A stretch of 64,000 nucleotides of DNA from Diploptera punctata (GCA_030220185.1 JASPKZ010000422.1:434001-498000), one strand, 5' to 3'; numbered from the stretch's first letter, positions 31,783 through 43,530 are shown. Program-made: numbers and translations. Notes: generated by a model not told the origin, from the letters alone.

Positions 31783-33387
31783 CACTGCTCAAAAAAATTA
31801 GGGGATATTGTAGAATAACCTATTAAGACTATGTTTTTTGGAATAGTATTAGATGCAATCACTTTCTATTATTCCAAGATAATGTAAATAAGAGTTTGAA
31901 GTTGTTACGTAACCTCGGTACCACACCAGAGGGCAGTGTCTGTACTGTTGATGTGAAAGGGTGGTGTGGGGGTGAATGTTTTGTTGCTGTTTTTAAATCC
32001 AGTCCAGTTTTCAGTTAGTGAAAGACTTACCTTAGGGACAGTGATGCCTCGACAACGTGATTTACCTGAACCAATGGTTGGAGGGCCATAGGAAGGATGG
32101 AAGCTGGACAGACACAACAAGAGGTGGCACAAGCCTTTGGGGTGTCTCAAAGCGTGATTTCCAGACTTTGGAATCGTTTTCAAAGAATAGATACTGTTCA
32201 CAGAAGAGCCGGACAAGGTCGATCAAGGGCAACAACAGCAAGGGATGACCGTTACCTCTTGTTAACAGCCCGTCGGAATAGACAGCAGAATGCAACTCAA
32301 CTGCGAAATACACTTCAAACAGCAATAGGACGCAGGGTGTCAACTCAAACTGCATGGAAGTGGTCTCTATGCCCGTAGGCCCATGGTGTGTACCAGGTTA
32401 ACTCCACAACACCGTAGAGATCGCAGAAACTGGGCGGAGGAACATCGTGGGTGGAGGCATGCTGAATGGAGATCAATTCTTTTTTCTGATGAGTCGCGAT
32501 TCAACATGGAATGTGATAGTCAGCGTGTATTCATCTGGAGAGAAAAAGGGACACGAAACAATGCAGCTTTTGTACGTGAATGATCCCCATATGGTGGCGG
32601 TGGATTGATGGTGTAGGCAGGAGTCAGTAGTGGTGGACGTACGGACCTCTACGTTATCCAAGGTGGTACTTTGACTGCGGTAAAGTATAGAGATGAGATT
32701 CTCCGACCTTTTGTCGTGGCTTATGCTGATAAGAACTTTTTTTTTATAGAAGGGGCAGGGGAATTAGTTAGATTTTTTTTATATAGGAATAATTCTTGCA
32801 TTTTTGGTAAAAATGCCTATATTTTCTGTTCATTTATGACTTCCTATGATTCTTTTCTTTTTATGGACGATAATGCACGACCCCACAGAGCTGGCTTGGT
32901 GGACGACATGCTGGAAGTGGAGGGTATCGAGCATATGCAATGGCCAGCTTCCTCCCCGGACTTAAATCCGATTGAGCATGTGTGGGATGCATTAGGCAGG
33001 TGCATTGCAGGCAGACCAGCACCTCCCACAACTGTTCCAGAGCTGCACATTGCTCTTATGGAAGAGTGGCCACGTATCCTCCAAGAACTCATTGCTAACC
33101 TCATTGCATCAATGCCATACAGGTGTGAGGCAGTGCTGGCCGTTCGAGGAGACCATACACGATACTAAAGAAACATTTTCACCCATGTTAATGTTGCTTT
33201 GTTTGTTTGCCATATTCCTAATCAGGATCTCTTTGACATCTGGTGTGGTACAGAGGTTACGTAATGACTTTAAACTCTTGTTGACATTCTTTTTGGAGTA
33301 ATAGAAAGTGATTGCATCTAATACTGTTCCTAAAAACATAGTCTTAATAGGTTATTCTACAATATCCCCTAATTTTTTTGAGCAGTG
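31783..33387 (+). mobile_element. Tc1-like element with about 150-bp inverted ends
   Basis: TA dinucleotides at 31781-31782 and 33388-33389 border inverted ends that start CACTGCTCAAAAAAATTAGG. The ends match with few differences over about 148 bp (31783-31930 against 33239-33387). The 1605-bp length is about 100 bp above a typical Tc1 element, matching an extra segment inside the transposase. Confidence 0.88.
32044..33168 (+). pseudogene. Tc1-like transposase, frameshifted, with an internal insertion
   Basis: The start MPRQRDLPE (32044) loses frame after about ten codons. The next frame reads WRAIGRMEAGQTQQEVAQAF and VSQSVISRLWNRF (DNA-binding helices). A second shift near 32340 leads to a frame that runs to TAA at 33166-33168, with stops at 32581 and 32614. 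First Asp in LFSDESRFN, second in FMDDNARPH, Glu in LNPIEHVW, with 34 residues between the last two (DD34E). Between RPFVVAYAD and DSFLFMDDN about 39 residues (32731-32847) occur where the family normally has under ten. They are F/Y-rich and come from AT-rich DNA, so they look like inserted sequence. Not functional as written. Confidence 0.85.
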
Positions 33388-33389
33388 TA

Positions 33390-33720
33390 ATTCAAAGAAT
33401 TTGAAGAAGCATTACAACTTAATATTAATTTACGTTTTTTTATGATTTTAGTAACGTTATAAAATATTTTATGACAATAAGGCATTGTTTGTTCCTGTAG
33501 AAACAGATTTTTTTAAATTTGTAACCAACGCAATGCTAAAGGATTATTTTGTGGGTACAATTACTCTCAGTACAGCTCTTTTGAAACCAAATGATGACTG
33601 TGAGTTCGAAAAAATATATTCAACACTTTTTAGGTCTTGCAGGTATACCTCAGATTATCCAGACGCTTATACAGCATGAAACGTAGTCTCATCTATTGGG
33701 TCATTGATATCATATATATA
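33390..33720. other. No gene recognised
   Basis: A 64-codon frame at 33485 is unmatched. Nothing else is seen. Confidence 0.4.
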
Positions 33721-33722
33721 CA

Positions 33723-33910
33723 CTAGCTGGCCCGGCGAACGTCGTATCGCCTTTAAATATTTTTACGTTAATTTTTCCGATGTTTTAATTGTTATCTGCT
33801 ATTCGGGGCGCAAACAAATCCAACAAATCAAAGATAATAAAAATCGGTCCAGCCGTTCTTGAGTTATAAATAGTGTAACTAATGCCACTTTGTTTATATA
33901 TATATATAGA
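33723..33910 (-). mobile_element. Short Helitron-like element
   Basis: Read on the minus strand it starts TCTATATATATA, contains CAAGAACGGCTGGACCGATT, and ends GTTCGCCGGGCCAGCTAG before a T. The CTAG end and the GGCTGGACCGATT block also occur in the Helitron-like element at 47600-48115. It is only 188 bp, so probably a deletion derivative. Confidence 0.5.
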
Positions 33911-34975
33911 AGTCTCGGCCACGCGTTGCTGTGGCTAAGGTATATGTTAAATTATGTTGTAGTATACTAAGTGAGAAATCTAAATGTTTTACTCAAATTT
34001 TTTTAGTTCTGTTACGTTAACTACACCCGGTATAAATATGGGGGTGGTTTATGTGGAAGTGGTTTTGTTGATTGAGATGAATTTATGTTGTCTGCATTCT
34101 CAGTATCATCCATAAGTGTATCATAAGGATTATATACATTTATTGATGGAATATTTTGAGGAGGCTTGCTGATTTCATTATACTTTCGTTTTTTTTCTAC
34201 GAACTTGTTGGCAGTTTTGGATTCTCATCACCATCAAGAAGTCTCTGTGTAGTAATATAATTTTGTGATATATTATAGTCATCTTGTTTTTCATTTAATT
34301 GAAGCATGGAGATTGTTTCTGTAATATTAGGCATATTATTATAACTAACTGACTTACTTACAGTTCTGTTATTCCGTTCCTTAGGACCTTCATATGTTTT
34401 TAAATTGACATTCTTCTTAAATGTAAGATTTATGTCACATAGGCCTATACCAATTTGCGGAAATTCACTTGATATCTTATCATTCGTGGTCTCTAGAACT
34501 GATTCGCCATACTGTTCAATGTCCCTTCTCGGTCCAGTTAAATTTCAATTAAGTTGCTGTCTTTCAGCCAGATTACTTAAAACTAATACTTACACGCGAA
34601 ATTAATATTATTATCAATATATTGAAAATAAAATAAACACAAACACACTTAAATTATGAAATAATTAATATTTGTAATTCAATTGAAATTCGCGGTTGCA
34701 ACAAAAAGCACAGCTACCTGGTTAAATAATAAACCAATAACCTTACACCGTCATCTGTTAAAATCGTATGGAACTCACAGATAATTATAACTCTTTGTTA
34801 AATAATAAACAAATAATTTGCAATAAAGAATAATGCTACTATAAATGTAGTTATAAACAACCGTAGGTGTCAAGTTGGATCAAACAGCACACAGTGTGCA
34901 AAATTTTATTAAAATCGGTTTAGTAGTTTAGGATTCCATCGCGGACAAACAACGTGACACGTATTAAGATATATA
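33911..34975 (-). mobile_element. Helitron-like element carrying a gag-like fragment
   Basis: The minus strand begins near 34975 with ACGTGTCACGTTGTTTGTCC and GAATCCTAAACTACTAAACC, and ends near 33912 with a hairpin GCCAC-AGCAACGC-GTGGC followed by CGAGACTTCTATA. I associate such ends with insect Helitron/Helentron-type elements from memory; the exact termini are uncertain. The interior encodes the fragment listed next. Confidence 0.45.
34035..34545 (-). pseudogene. gag-like (ORF1-type) N-terminal fragment
   Basis: A minus-strand frame of more than 110 codons runs from about 34545: TGPRRDIEQYGESVLETTND, then SVSYNNMPNITETISMLQLN and ITTQRLLDGDENPKLPTSS before a stop. After a one-base shift at an A run it continues KKRKYNEISKPP, a D/N/S-rich stretch and LPHKPPPYLYR, then VVNVTELKKF in another frame. 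The basic, Asn-rich sequence before a PPP motif followed by a GVxN-like step resembles the start of the gag domain in ORF1 of Jockey-type LINEs. No zinc knuckles remain. Assignment is tentative. Confidence 0.4.
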
Positions 34976-34979
34976 TATT

Positions 34980-35685
34980 TAAATCTTTGAAATGAATGCA
35001 TATAATGTACGTTTTATTGATCGTCCTAATCATCATTAACTTATTTAGGTTTAGGTCGTTTGAGCTTGTTCCTATGAGATCTCAAGATGTAGTTGGCCAG
35101 TCCATCTTAATTTTGGTTATCCTGTACGTTTTATTTATAAGATTCTAAATGTATCTATATTACTAATTTTTAATTCTAATATTTATTTTCATGGCGAATG
35201 TTTTTACACTGCATTAAGACTAATATTGTTCGATAAAACGAAAACGCCAGGGTAATTAGAATATCATTTTTAAAAATGCCCAGGCCACTTTTTCAATGCG
35301 ATAATTAGTAGACAAATCGTATGAATTCAGTGCATATATTTTGGAAATGATCGATGCGGTGCAAGTAGATGCAAAAAAAATCATAAAGGTGTCAAAACGT
35401 GTTTTTTTTCACTTTTCAGCCATGAAGAAAAATTAACGTGAAAAAACAAAAACTAGCATGTTACTGAGCTCAAACAAAAATAATAAGCCCTGAACAGATA
35501 AAATCATTTCACAACTTTTTGTCAAAAAAATTAAAAACTATGAAAAAGTATAATTTTTCACAGTTGTATTAGGCCTACTTGGCCCTTAATCATTGTAGAT
35601 ACTTTTTTCGGTGCTTAAATTGTTAGCCTTTTATGACGCCTATTTATCTTTTTTTTTGCAAAAATAACTAGATAATATTACCAAA
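34980..35685. other. No gene recognised
   Basis: AT-rich with long T and A runs. I see nothing identifiable. Confidence 0.4.
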
Positions 35686-35689
35686 AACA

Positions 35690-35800
35690 GTATTTAACTA
35701 CCAGCCAAGAGGTTCAAGGAGGTAGGAAGGCCGGTGAAAAGATGGACAGAACATCTGTGAGGCGGAACAGGCAGTTTGCCTAGCCCGTGAAGTGAAGAAT
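35690..35800 (+). pseudogene. RTE-like C-terminal scrap
   Basis: The plus strand reads KRFKEVGRPVKRWTEHL, stop, GGTGSL, paralleling the GRPRKRW...GTGQ ending of family A at 53640. Confidence 0.45.
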
Positions 35801-35957
35801 TGTAGATAACAGGACACGACAGATTGAGATCCTATAACAAATCACATTGCTTTCTCTGAGTAGTAGTGAAAACACTCGAAATAATCTTAATTTTTAAGAC
35901 AGCGGCCGTTTTCACATCTGCCAGCTGTACGTCGACAGATACTATATTAATAGGCCT

Positions 35958-36335
35958 ATGTCCACCGCTATGGTCTCGAGTAGCGTGCTGCCTTGTCAAG
36001 CAGAGGCCCGAGATCGAGCCTCGTCGGGACAAGTTTCCTGGGTGAGTTTTTTCTTTTTCGGGGTTTTTTCCATAACTGTAAGATAAATATCAGGAATCTT
36101 TTAAGCCCAAACGGTCCCCGAACACCATCTGGCCATCAATATGTTCGCCTCGTTAAATTAAGTTTAAATTAAGATCTCTCGTGGCGCATCATTATCACCT
36201 TCATCACCATTCATATCATCAGGACATCCGTAACCCCGCCTTCCAAGCGCCCCAACCTCGGAAGTGGGTTACGAGTACGCCATACCAGGAGAGAATACCA
36301 GAAATGTAATGACAACCTGATGGCATTGATATATA
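35958..36335 (+). mobile_element. SINE1 copy, tail type C
   Basis: Starts TGTCCACCGCTATGGTCTCG, keeps most of the head and body (CCCAAACGGTCCCCGAACAC) and ends with the module shared with 2687-3059 (CCTCGGAAGTGGGTTACG). Confidence 0.7.
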
Positions 36336-36530
36336 TAATATTAAACATAAAATAACTCTTAGGCTTTAAGTTGAGGAGACGGACCTACAAGGTAACTATT
36401 TTATAGTTTTTAACCGTACATTATATTACTGCGAACTAAACACCTCAACGGAAACTTACCATGAATTTTACTAGTATTGGTTAATTATTCATTATGTCCA
36501 TAGGTAATGGACATCAGGAATACTATATCA

Positions 36531-37274
36531 TAAGTAATGCCACGAGTGATTTCCAAATTTATCTAAAGAATTGGGAAATCAAGAGTGGCATTTGTTAGGA
36601 CTATTTAACGAATAACATTAAGCTGTTTACTCACAAATCATTATTTAAATGTAGTTATTTTAAAATATTTATATATTTAATGTAAACGGCGATGTTTGAA
36701 AACAAATGAGAAACTATCGGTATGCTTCATTTGCTTCTTTTGTTCATCACCTCGTTCTCTATGGTTTATCACTGCAACCAGATCATACTATGTATTATCA
36801 AAGGAACGCAATATTGTAAGAATGCTCTCTAGTGGAGAAAAAATTAAACACATCAAACTGTATATTATTAATTCATTTCTGGTCCTATGATGTAAATATG
36901 ACAATTATATTTTTCTGGAATGTTATTACCTGGGAAAAAAATACAATTAAGAAAGTGCAAACAGTGGTTTCTTTTTTTTTTTTTTTTGTGGTGTAATCAA
37001 TTGCTACAAATGTTTTTATATTAACTCCAGCATGCGCTGTGTGTTGACATTCATGCACTATATATACAATCTGGTAACCGCATTTCTTGGAGAGTCGGTC
37101 ACTGCAAAATAATGCTGTGACCTATTCAGAATGTTAAAAAGGAGGTGCTTTGTTTATTATGATAAACTTTATTTGGTAAATTCTAGGCGAAACACGACTG
37201 TGATTGGTTGTAAATAAAAAAATCATTGAAATTTGATTGGTCATTGTTTCCCATTTGGGACATGAGTTAAATAG
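36531..37274 (+). repeat. Foldback repeat unit b (long version)
   Basis: A 744-bp unit from TAAGTAATGCCACGAGTG to GACATGAGTTAAATAG. It has the short hairpin and a longer middle (about 36890-37080) shared with copy a at 9055-9240. Confidence 0.75.
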
Positions 37275-37277
37275 TGA

Positions 37278-37880
37278 TAAGTAATGCCACGAGTGATTTC
37301 CAAATTATCGATAAATTCACGATTAATGAAGTGAGGAGTGAATTTATCTAGAGAATTTGGAAATCAAGAGTGGCATTTGTTAGGACTATTCAACGAATAA
37401 AATTAAGCTGTTTACTCACAAATCATTGTTTAACTATAGTTATTTTAAAATATTTATATATTTAATGTAAACGGAAATGTGAGGTTATGTTCATTCACTG
37501 CTGCTTGATCATATTATTTATTGCCAAATAAGATCGGAATATTGTAAGAGTGCACCCAAGTGGAGAAATAATGAAACACATCAAACTATATATCATAATC
37601 AACATTACGGGTTATTCATTTATTTTTTTTAGTAAACAACTCAGTAAAATCAAGGAATCTTTTCATTATTTGCTATATTCAATGTATTTGTTGGAGAAGA
37701 ATAATGCTTTGACCTGTTCAGAACATTAAAAAGGAGGATCTTTCTTTATCACAAAAACAGGAGCTGATAAAGAGAAATCGATAAAGAGCGAGGTGAAACA
37801 CGACTGTCATTGGTTGTAAAACAACATTCATTGTAACGTGATTGGTCATTGACTAGCATTTGTGGCATGAGTTAAATAGT
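37278..37880 (+). repeat. Foldback repeat unit c
   Basis: Directly follows unit b head-to-tail after a 3-bp junction. It has the full nested hairpin and is nearly identical to unit d at 26027-26634, ending GGCATGAGTTAAATAG. Confidence 0.8.
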
Positions 37881-38365
37881 CCTTGTAATTACTTACTACT
37901 CTGAGCAATATTGTTAAATGTTACAGGAATTCTATAAAACTGTAAACAAGTTATTCCAAAGTGGCGATTCTGAAAACAAGGGATTGTCTGTGCATTTAAG
38001 GAAATACGTGTAATGCGGGGATACACAGATAATGCATCCGTTTTAATGAAAGTAGGAAATGTCTCAACGTCCCTTCAGATAATAATACTTCCGTTTCTTC
38101 TTCATAAAACTCAATCAAAGAAAGTTAGCAATATTTGTGAAGAATTCTAGAGGAAGCATAAAGCATATCGGCTCGTCGTCCACATATAAACATCAGGTAA
38201 TACATTTTATTCTCGAACAATCGTGTTTATACCATCTCGCTGTATATTTTTATTTCTTATTAATTACGTAGAATTATAATTTCAAGTCTAAAATATTTGG
38301 GCTGTATTAGTGAGTTGTATATTTTTTATAACTATATAATGTATGCTTTTTATCTGTATTTTAAG
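37881..38365. other. No gene recognised
   Basis: I see nothing identifiable. Confidence 0.4.
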
Positions 38366-38369
38366 TCCA

Positions 38370-38685
38370 TCCATCCATAGTAATTCTGCCCGATCTTTCA
38401 CTGCAATAATAGCATTTTAATGCAATGCTTTGCAGTTTTACTAGGGAATTATAGGTGTGGTAGCTTCCCGTTGCTTTCCACACCGGTGAAAGATGATGAT
38501 GATAAGGATGATGATGATGGCCGGATGGTTTTCGGGGACAGTTGGCCCTAAGCTTCCTGTCAGTTGTCTTACAGGTGAGGAAGAACCCCGAAAAATACCT
38601 CATCCAGGAATCTGAACCAACCGAGAATCGAATCCGAGCCCACTGTATGACAAGGCAGCACACTACCTCGAGACCACCAATGTTT
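38370..38685 (-). mobile_element. SINE1 copy, tail type A
   Basis: Same order as the 279-611 copy: CATCCATAGTAATTCTGCCC at the left, then AGCTTCCCGTTGCTTTCCAC, and the head complement ACAAGGCAGCACACTACCTC at the right. It is more diverged, with a degraded B box. Confidence 0.7.
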
Positions 38686-38689
38686 TTTT

Positions 38690-39030
38690 TTAAATATTAT
38701 AAACAATTCGAGAGCTAATAATGAACATCGAATCCAAGCATTTGGCTTGTCGTCTGAGGAGAAGTAGGAAAAATCCAAAGTTGGGTTGATATACACCTAT
38801 TTTCTGTATTTTAATCTCAGTGATTTATTATAAATATAAACAATGTGAGTTCTAGTAACGAAAATCAAATCCAGGATTTCTCTTGTCGAATTACGAGGTG
38901 TAGGATAACTCCAAAGGCAGGTTGGTCGGATCAGGGTTTAAACCCATGATTTCCACAACACTGATTTTAAAAATTGAATTTTCAGTTGTTTTGTTATATA
39001 AACATTTGTTGTTTCCCAATGTATTTTTTT
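38690..39030. other. No gene recognised
   Basis: I see nothing identifiable. Confidence 0.35.
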
Positions 39031-39034
39031 ATAG

Positions 39035-39260
39035 TTATCTTTTCTTTAACCCCATGCCGCTAAAGGCCCAGAAAGCCCTAGGCCTTCCAGCCGGTTGCTG
39101 GGTTCGCATCTAGACGTGGGCGATCATCCAACACTTATAGGTGTTGCATTTGATCAACATGTCGAGTCCTCCAGCCGTCATAGCTGGTTTTCTCAACTAA
39201 AACATCTCCTTATTGTAGCTACCCAAATTCCTCGTGGTGTTGAATGGACATCGATCCCTT
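39035..39260 (-). mobile_element. SINE5 3' part
   Basis: The minus strand shares GTTGAGAAAACCAGCTATGA, GACTCGACATGTTGA and a GCCTAGGGCTTTCTGGGCCT region with the copy at 43008-43350. The tRNA-like head is absent. Confidence 0.6.
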
Positions 39261-39296
39261 ACTAACCGAAATTCATAAACACAACTAAATAAGAAT

Positions 39297-40090
39297 AAGA
39301 ATAAATTTTATTTACAAATAAATGTTGTACACAGTATTGACACCCGAATGAGCAAGTGCTCGTGCTCGGGTGCAGTTCAGTTACCAACAGAATATATACA
39401 TTTAAAGTTGGGGCCAGTTTCATTTTTACATAAATTATAGCACATACAAATAAAAAATAATAATGTATTGGGAATAAGACTTATTCTAACAAAAGAATAA
39501 ATGGAATGGAGAATGATATACATAAAATAATATAAATCGTATAATGTAATGGATTATAACCAATAATACAGAAGAAAGTAATTAGTTACATAATGATTTA
39601 TAATAATATAATCAAAAATAGATGCTTAATATTTATTATTTTAAAATATTCAAATGATTAATTTTATTCACTTAATTAATTAAAAATAATTTTACCTTAT
39701 TTATTCTCAGGCTTTACAATGTGTTTGGTATTTTCCTATATCCATTTCAAGATTTTACAACCATCATTCATTCCTCTCTATTTTTTCCACGAATCTTCTT
39801 CGAAGCATCTTTCTTCCACAGTTCAGACTACTACTTCTGTCCATTTTAGTATCCCTCTCTTCCTTCTCAATGTCGGATTCCATTCGTAAATCTTCTTCGC
39901 TAATCTATCTTCCACCAATCTTTTCGTATGTCTAAACTCTCTTAATTGCGTTATTTTGATAATTTGTACTATGGTTCCATGCACTTTCATTTATTTTTAT
40001 TATAAAATTTTTTCATATAATTTTATCTCTCATTGGAATCCTTGCTGATCGTATCCAGAAGTCAAATTTTGCCAAAACAGGAGAAATAAT
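39297..40090 (-). pseudogene. LINE C-terminus and 3'UTR, broken
   Basis: On the minus strand between about 40080 and 39760, shifting frames read IRSARIPMRDKII, then TKRLVEDRLAKKIYEWNP and KRKRGILKWTEVVV. These resemble the basic C-terminus of RTE-like polymerases. An AT-rich 3'UTR follows, containing GGGTGTCAATACTGTGTACA, and ends in TTATTC repeats at about 39300. Boundaries are approximate. Confidence 0.45.
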
Positions 40091-40470
40091 ACACTCTAAA
40101 AAATGAAAGAACGTATTTTAACAAGGCAAAGATAAAAGCCCGTCCCATAAGAACTGAGTACTCTAAACTAAATTCCTCAGTAAGTTGAAGTTGCGGTCCG
40201 ATTTTGCTTGTTTACAGAATACATATTTATTTTATTGAATCGGAGAAACCGAGTTTCGTATGTTAACTTATTTAAAACTATCGGATTACAGAGAAAGCAA
40301 ACCTATCGTGACCTAAGTTATTGTCTTTTGAATATATTGTATAATTTGACATAAATTTAAATAATTTGTACTGATTGTATTTCCTATTACTTTATTAAAA
40401 AAATTAAATATATTATACTACTGTGTATTGTAGGATACATAGGCAATTAAAGGGTTAATTAAATGATGTA
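40091..40470. other. No gene recognised
   Basis: I see nothing identifiable. Confidence 0.4.
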
Positions 40471-40474
40471 CAAA

Positions 40475-40660
40475 GCGAGTCGGCTCAAGCGATATTGTTC
40501 GAGACTCATATTTGGGATAACCCTGGTTCAAATTCCGTTGCCGACCATCCTGACAGTTTTTCCACTGAATTCCCTCAACTGTCAAGGCAAATTCTGGGTT
40601 GAAATTCCGTTACTAGGATTCATTTCATCGTATTCATAATTTTATATCCTCATTAACAGA
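40475..40660 (+). mobile_element. SINE4 (tRNA-derived) copy
   Basis: The head AAGCGAGTCGGCTCAAGCG (A-box region) and B box GGTTCAAATTCC are followed by TGTCAAGGCAAATTCTGGGT and TTTCATCGTATTC. Related copies lie at 42820, 44201 and, inverted, 43440. Confidence 0.65.
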
Positions 40661-40829
40661 CCAATAAACAAGCAAACGAACAATACAAAGAAATAATAAT
40701 AAGTAGACTCGATATAACCTAGATGTTAAAGGCTTCTTTAAAGAAGAAATAAATATGGATTATATTGTTCAATCATGTTCTGTATAGGTGTTCATTGATT
40801 TAATTTCAACGGTATATGGATGATAATTA

Positions 40830-41398
40830 AATTAAACATAGGCTCAATCCTGGAAATGCGTGCTATTACGCATTACAAGGACTCTTGACGTCCCAACTCC
40901 TTTCAAAAAATGTTAAACTTAAAATATATAACACTGTTATTCTACCACTTATATTATATGGATGTGAAACATAGACTCTTACTTTAAGGGAGGAAAGAAG
41001 ATTACCAGTATTTGAGAATAATAAAGTTCTTAGGAGAATTTTTGGACCAAAGAGAGATCAACAGACAGGTGAATGGAGAAGATAATAACAGTGAACTACA
41101 TGGTCTTTATAGGAAGCCAGTGTAATGAGAACAGTTAAGTCTCGTAGACTTCGATGGGCAGGATATGTGGCACAAATGGGGAATGAAAGACGTGCATGGG
41201 AGCTTCTTGTAGGAAAACCAGAGCGAAAACGCCCAGTTGGTAGAACAAGAATGAGGTGAGAGAATAACATTAACCATGATTTGAGGGAAGTAGATTATAC
41301 AGGGAATGATTGGAAAACATTTGCTCAGGATAGGGATGTATGGAGAGCTTATGTCCGCGCGGCCATCAACCTGCGGGTTCGATAGTGCCAGTTAGAGT
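40830..41398 (+). pseudogene. RTE-like family B 3' copy, many breaks
   Basis: It starts at AAATTAAACATAGGCTC and covers the C-terminal 180 or so codons in several frames (RRLRWAGxVA, ERKRPVGRTRMR, NDWKTFAQDRDVWRAYVRAA) to the stop at 41383-41385. An imperfect duplication TATATGGATGATAATTA / TATATGAATGATTATTA borders it (40813-40829, 41399-41415). Confidence 0.7.
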
Positions 41399-41399
41399 T

Positions 41400-41945
41400 A
41401 TATGAATGATTATTAGAGACGAAACCTCTCCTTACAATAACGCGAGGTTGACTAAGCTACAACCCTACAGTAGAGGTCTCTCTCTGAACAGCGGTCACAT
41501 GTAAACAAGACCAGGTTTCAAACTTACAAACTACACTTCGGTTGAACATAGTTGCCTACTGACTGTTCGCAACATTTGGATTGAAATATAACTAACTACA
41601 CTGGATACTAAACAACTCAGTTCAGCAATGTTTGCTGTAACCTGACGGTACGGAGAACTCTGACTCCTTCCTTCTGACGTCATGTACATTGGTCGCATCA
41701 AACAAACATACGCTGATATCGTGTTTCCGAAGGAATTGTTCCATCTTTAATGATTAATAATGAATTGCTCAAGGTAAATAAATATCAATCCAAAATTTGC
41801 CTTGGTAAGTCTGGAAAACCAGGAAAATCACATTTAGACAGAGTAATTTAACACCAGTATCTTAAATACTAATATGGGTTCAAGCGCTACGGTCGGAGGC
41901 ATTACACTCTGTATTACTCTTGTTAAACTTATCACTCAAGTGAAT
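41400..41945. other. No gene recognised
   Basis: I see nothing identifiable. Confidence 0.4.
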
Positions 41946-41947
41946 AT

Positions 41948-42040
41948 TTAAGATTTAAGATTTAAGATTTATTTAGCCTGGTGGAGTTAAGGCCATGTGG
42001 CCTTCTCTTCCACTCACCAGGACAAACATATATTACATAA
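41948..42040 (-). mobile_element. LINE 3' tail fragment (tail family T)
   Basis: The minus strand carries CTGGTGAGTGGAAGAGAAGG and CTTAACTCCACCAGGCTAAA, followed by (TAAATCT)n repeats instead of a TAA tail. Confidence 0.5.
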
Positions 42041-42059
42041 GAATATGTATGTGTTCAAC

Positions 42060-42815
42060 GTTTTTACAGAAAAATAACTTATAATAGAGGATTTTTTTTT
42101 TGGAGCTTACAGAGAAGTATAAGCCCGGATTTCTACCCACAACAGTATGTTCATCTCTCCCCTCACCAAATTAAGTTCGTAGCGGCATCCCCACAAATCT
42201 GGTTTAACCACAAACTGCCCCAGGATTTCCGCATTTTCTCTCCCCATCGTGTTTTCTTATTACATTTGCTGACGTCAGAAATGCTTGTAAATACATTATT
42301 TTTCAATTTGTTGTGAATATTCACCCTCAGTTATCAGGGGACTTAGCTTAAAGCGTGTAGGGGATATTATTTTCTCGACGATATTACAAGATGTTGAAAT
42401 GGTGACATCTGTGTATTTTATTTTTATGTAAATGCGCTCTAACATTTGAGGTAATATGACATCGTGTCTTTAGTTATGGTAAGAGAAAGAGAAAACTGAT
42501 GTCTACCAGTATAGCAATCGTCATTATCTTCTTCGCGAACTTTAAATATTTGATATCCAGTCATTCTTATATCAACCAAATTCCGAAGAAGGCCATGATT
42601 ATTGTTATTTATCCCATGTCTATCTTTCTCTAATAAAGCATTCTATTGAAATCAGTTGGCTGTGTATTTTATTTTAATTTTATTTTGAAACGCTTAAACA
42701 TCTTTAGTCATATCGAATCAAGGACTTGAGTTATATCAGCAGAGGGCGTAGGCTGTATCTGTTGTGTGTATATATGTCTATTGTTTGTATTTACGTGTAT
42801 TGTGAAAATTAATTT
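42060..42815. other. No gene recognised
   Basis: I see nothing identifiable. Confidence 0.4.
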
Positions 42816-42819
42816 AACA

Positions 42820-42995
42820 GAGCGAGTTGTCTCAAGCGGTAAGCGTTTGAGGCTCGTATTCTGGAAGTCTCGGGTTCAAATCTAAGTGCCTATCATCCTA
42901 ATTAAGATTTGTTTTTCTCAAATGTCAAGGCAAATTCTGGGTTTGAATTTCATTTAATCATATTCTCCATTTCATAATTTTATTTTATTAATAGA
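42820..42995 (+). mobile_element. SINE4 copy, best preserved head
   Basis: GAGCGAGTTGTCTCAAGCGG, anticodon-like region, and B box GGTTCAAATCT; then TGTCAAGGCAAATTCTGGGT. An AT-rich end follows. Confidence 0.7.
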
Positions 42996-43007
42996 TGCTA
43001 TATGACC

Positions 43008-43350
43008 TTCGATGTTTAAGACACTATGCCATGGTGCAGAGTACGGGACTTGAGCTGGTTCGAGCCCCAGGGAACGAAATTTTCTCTTGGAATTTCGGCT
43101 AGTGTGGGATCGGTGCGATGCTCACCCAGCATCGTGAGGACCTGTTATCTATAATAAGTATAGATTTCAGGTTGAGAAAACCAGCTATAACGGATGGGGG
43201 ACACGACATGCTGACCTCATTTCAACTCTATACTGGCTAGATAATCGTCCTCCTCTGTGATTTACACATTTGAGTATGAAGCCAGCAGTTGGCTGATAGA
43301 CCAAGGGTCTTCTAGGCCTGTTTTGCCATGGAGTTATGAGTTTAGATGTT
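43008..43350 (+). mobile_element. SINE5 copy
   Basis: A tRNA-like head with GGTTCGAGCCCC, then CTTGGAATTTCGGCTAGTGT, GTTGAGAAAACCAGCTATAA and a 3' part with GATAGACCAAGGGTCTTCTA. It is the longest copy in the window. Other pieces lie at 39035, 47455 and 25745. Confidence 0.65.
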
Positions 43351-43439
43351 AAAGGTGTCTTAAAATAAGAAAAATCAATTTTAATGAATAAGGAAATATG
43401 ATAATTTCAATGCAACATTATCCTTAACAACAGAGAAAA

Positions 43440-43530
43440 ACCTGCCGGGTTGATCGACCCAGGATTTGAACTCCCGACCTCATGAATAAGAATCTCAAAC
43501 GCTCTCGCCTGCGCCAACTCGTTTGGTCAG
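43440..43530 (-). mobile_element. SINE4 head, inverted
   Basis: The minus strand reads ACGAGTTGGCGCAGGCGAGA and GGGAGTTCAAATCC. Only the tRNA-like head is present. Confidence 0.55.
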
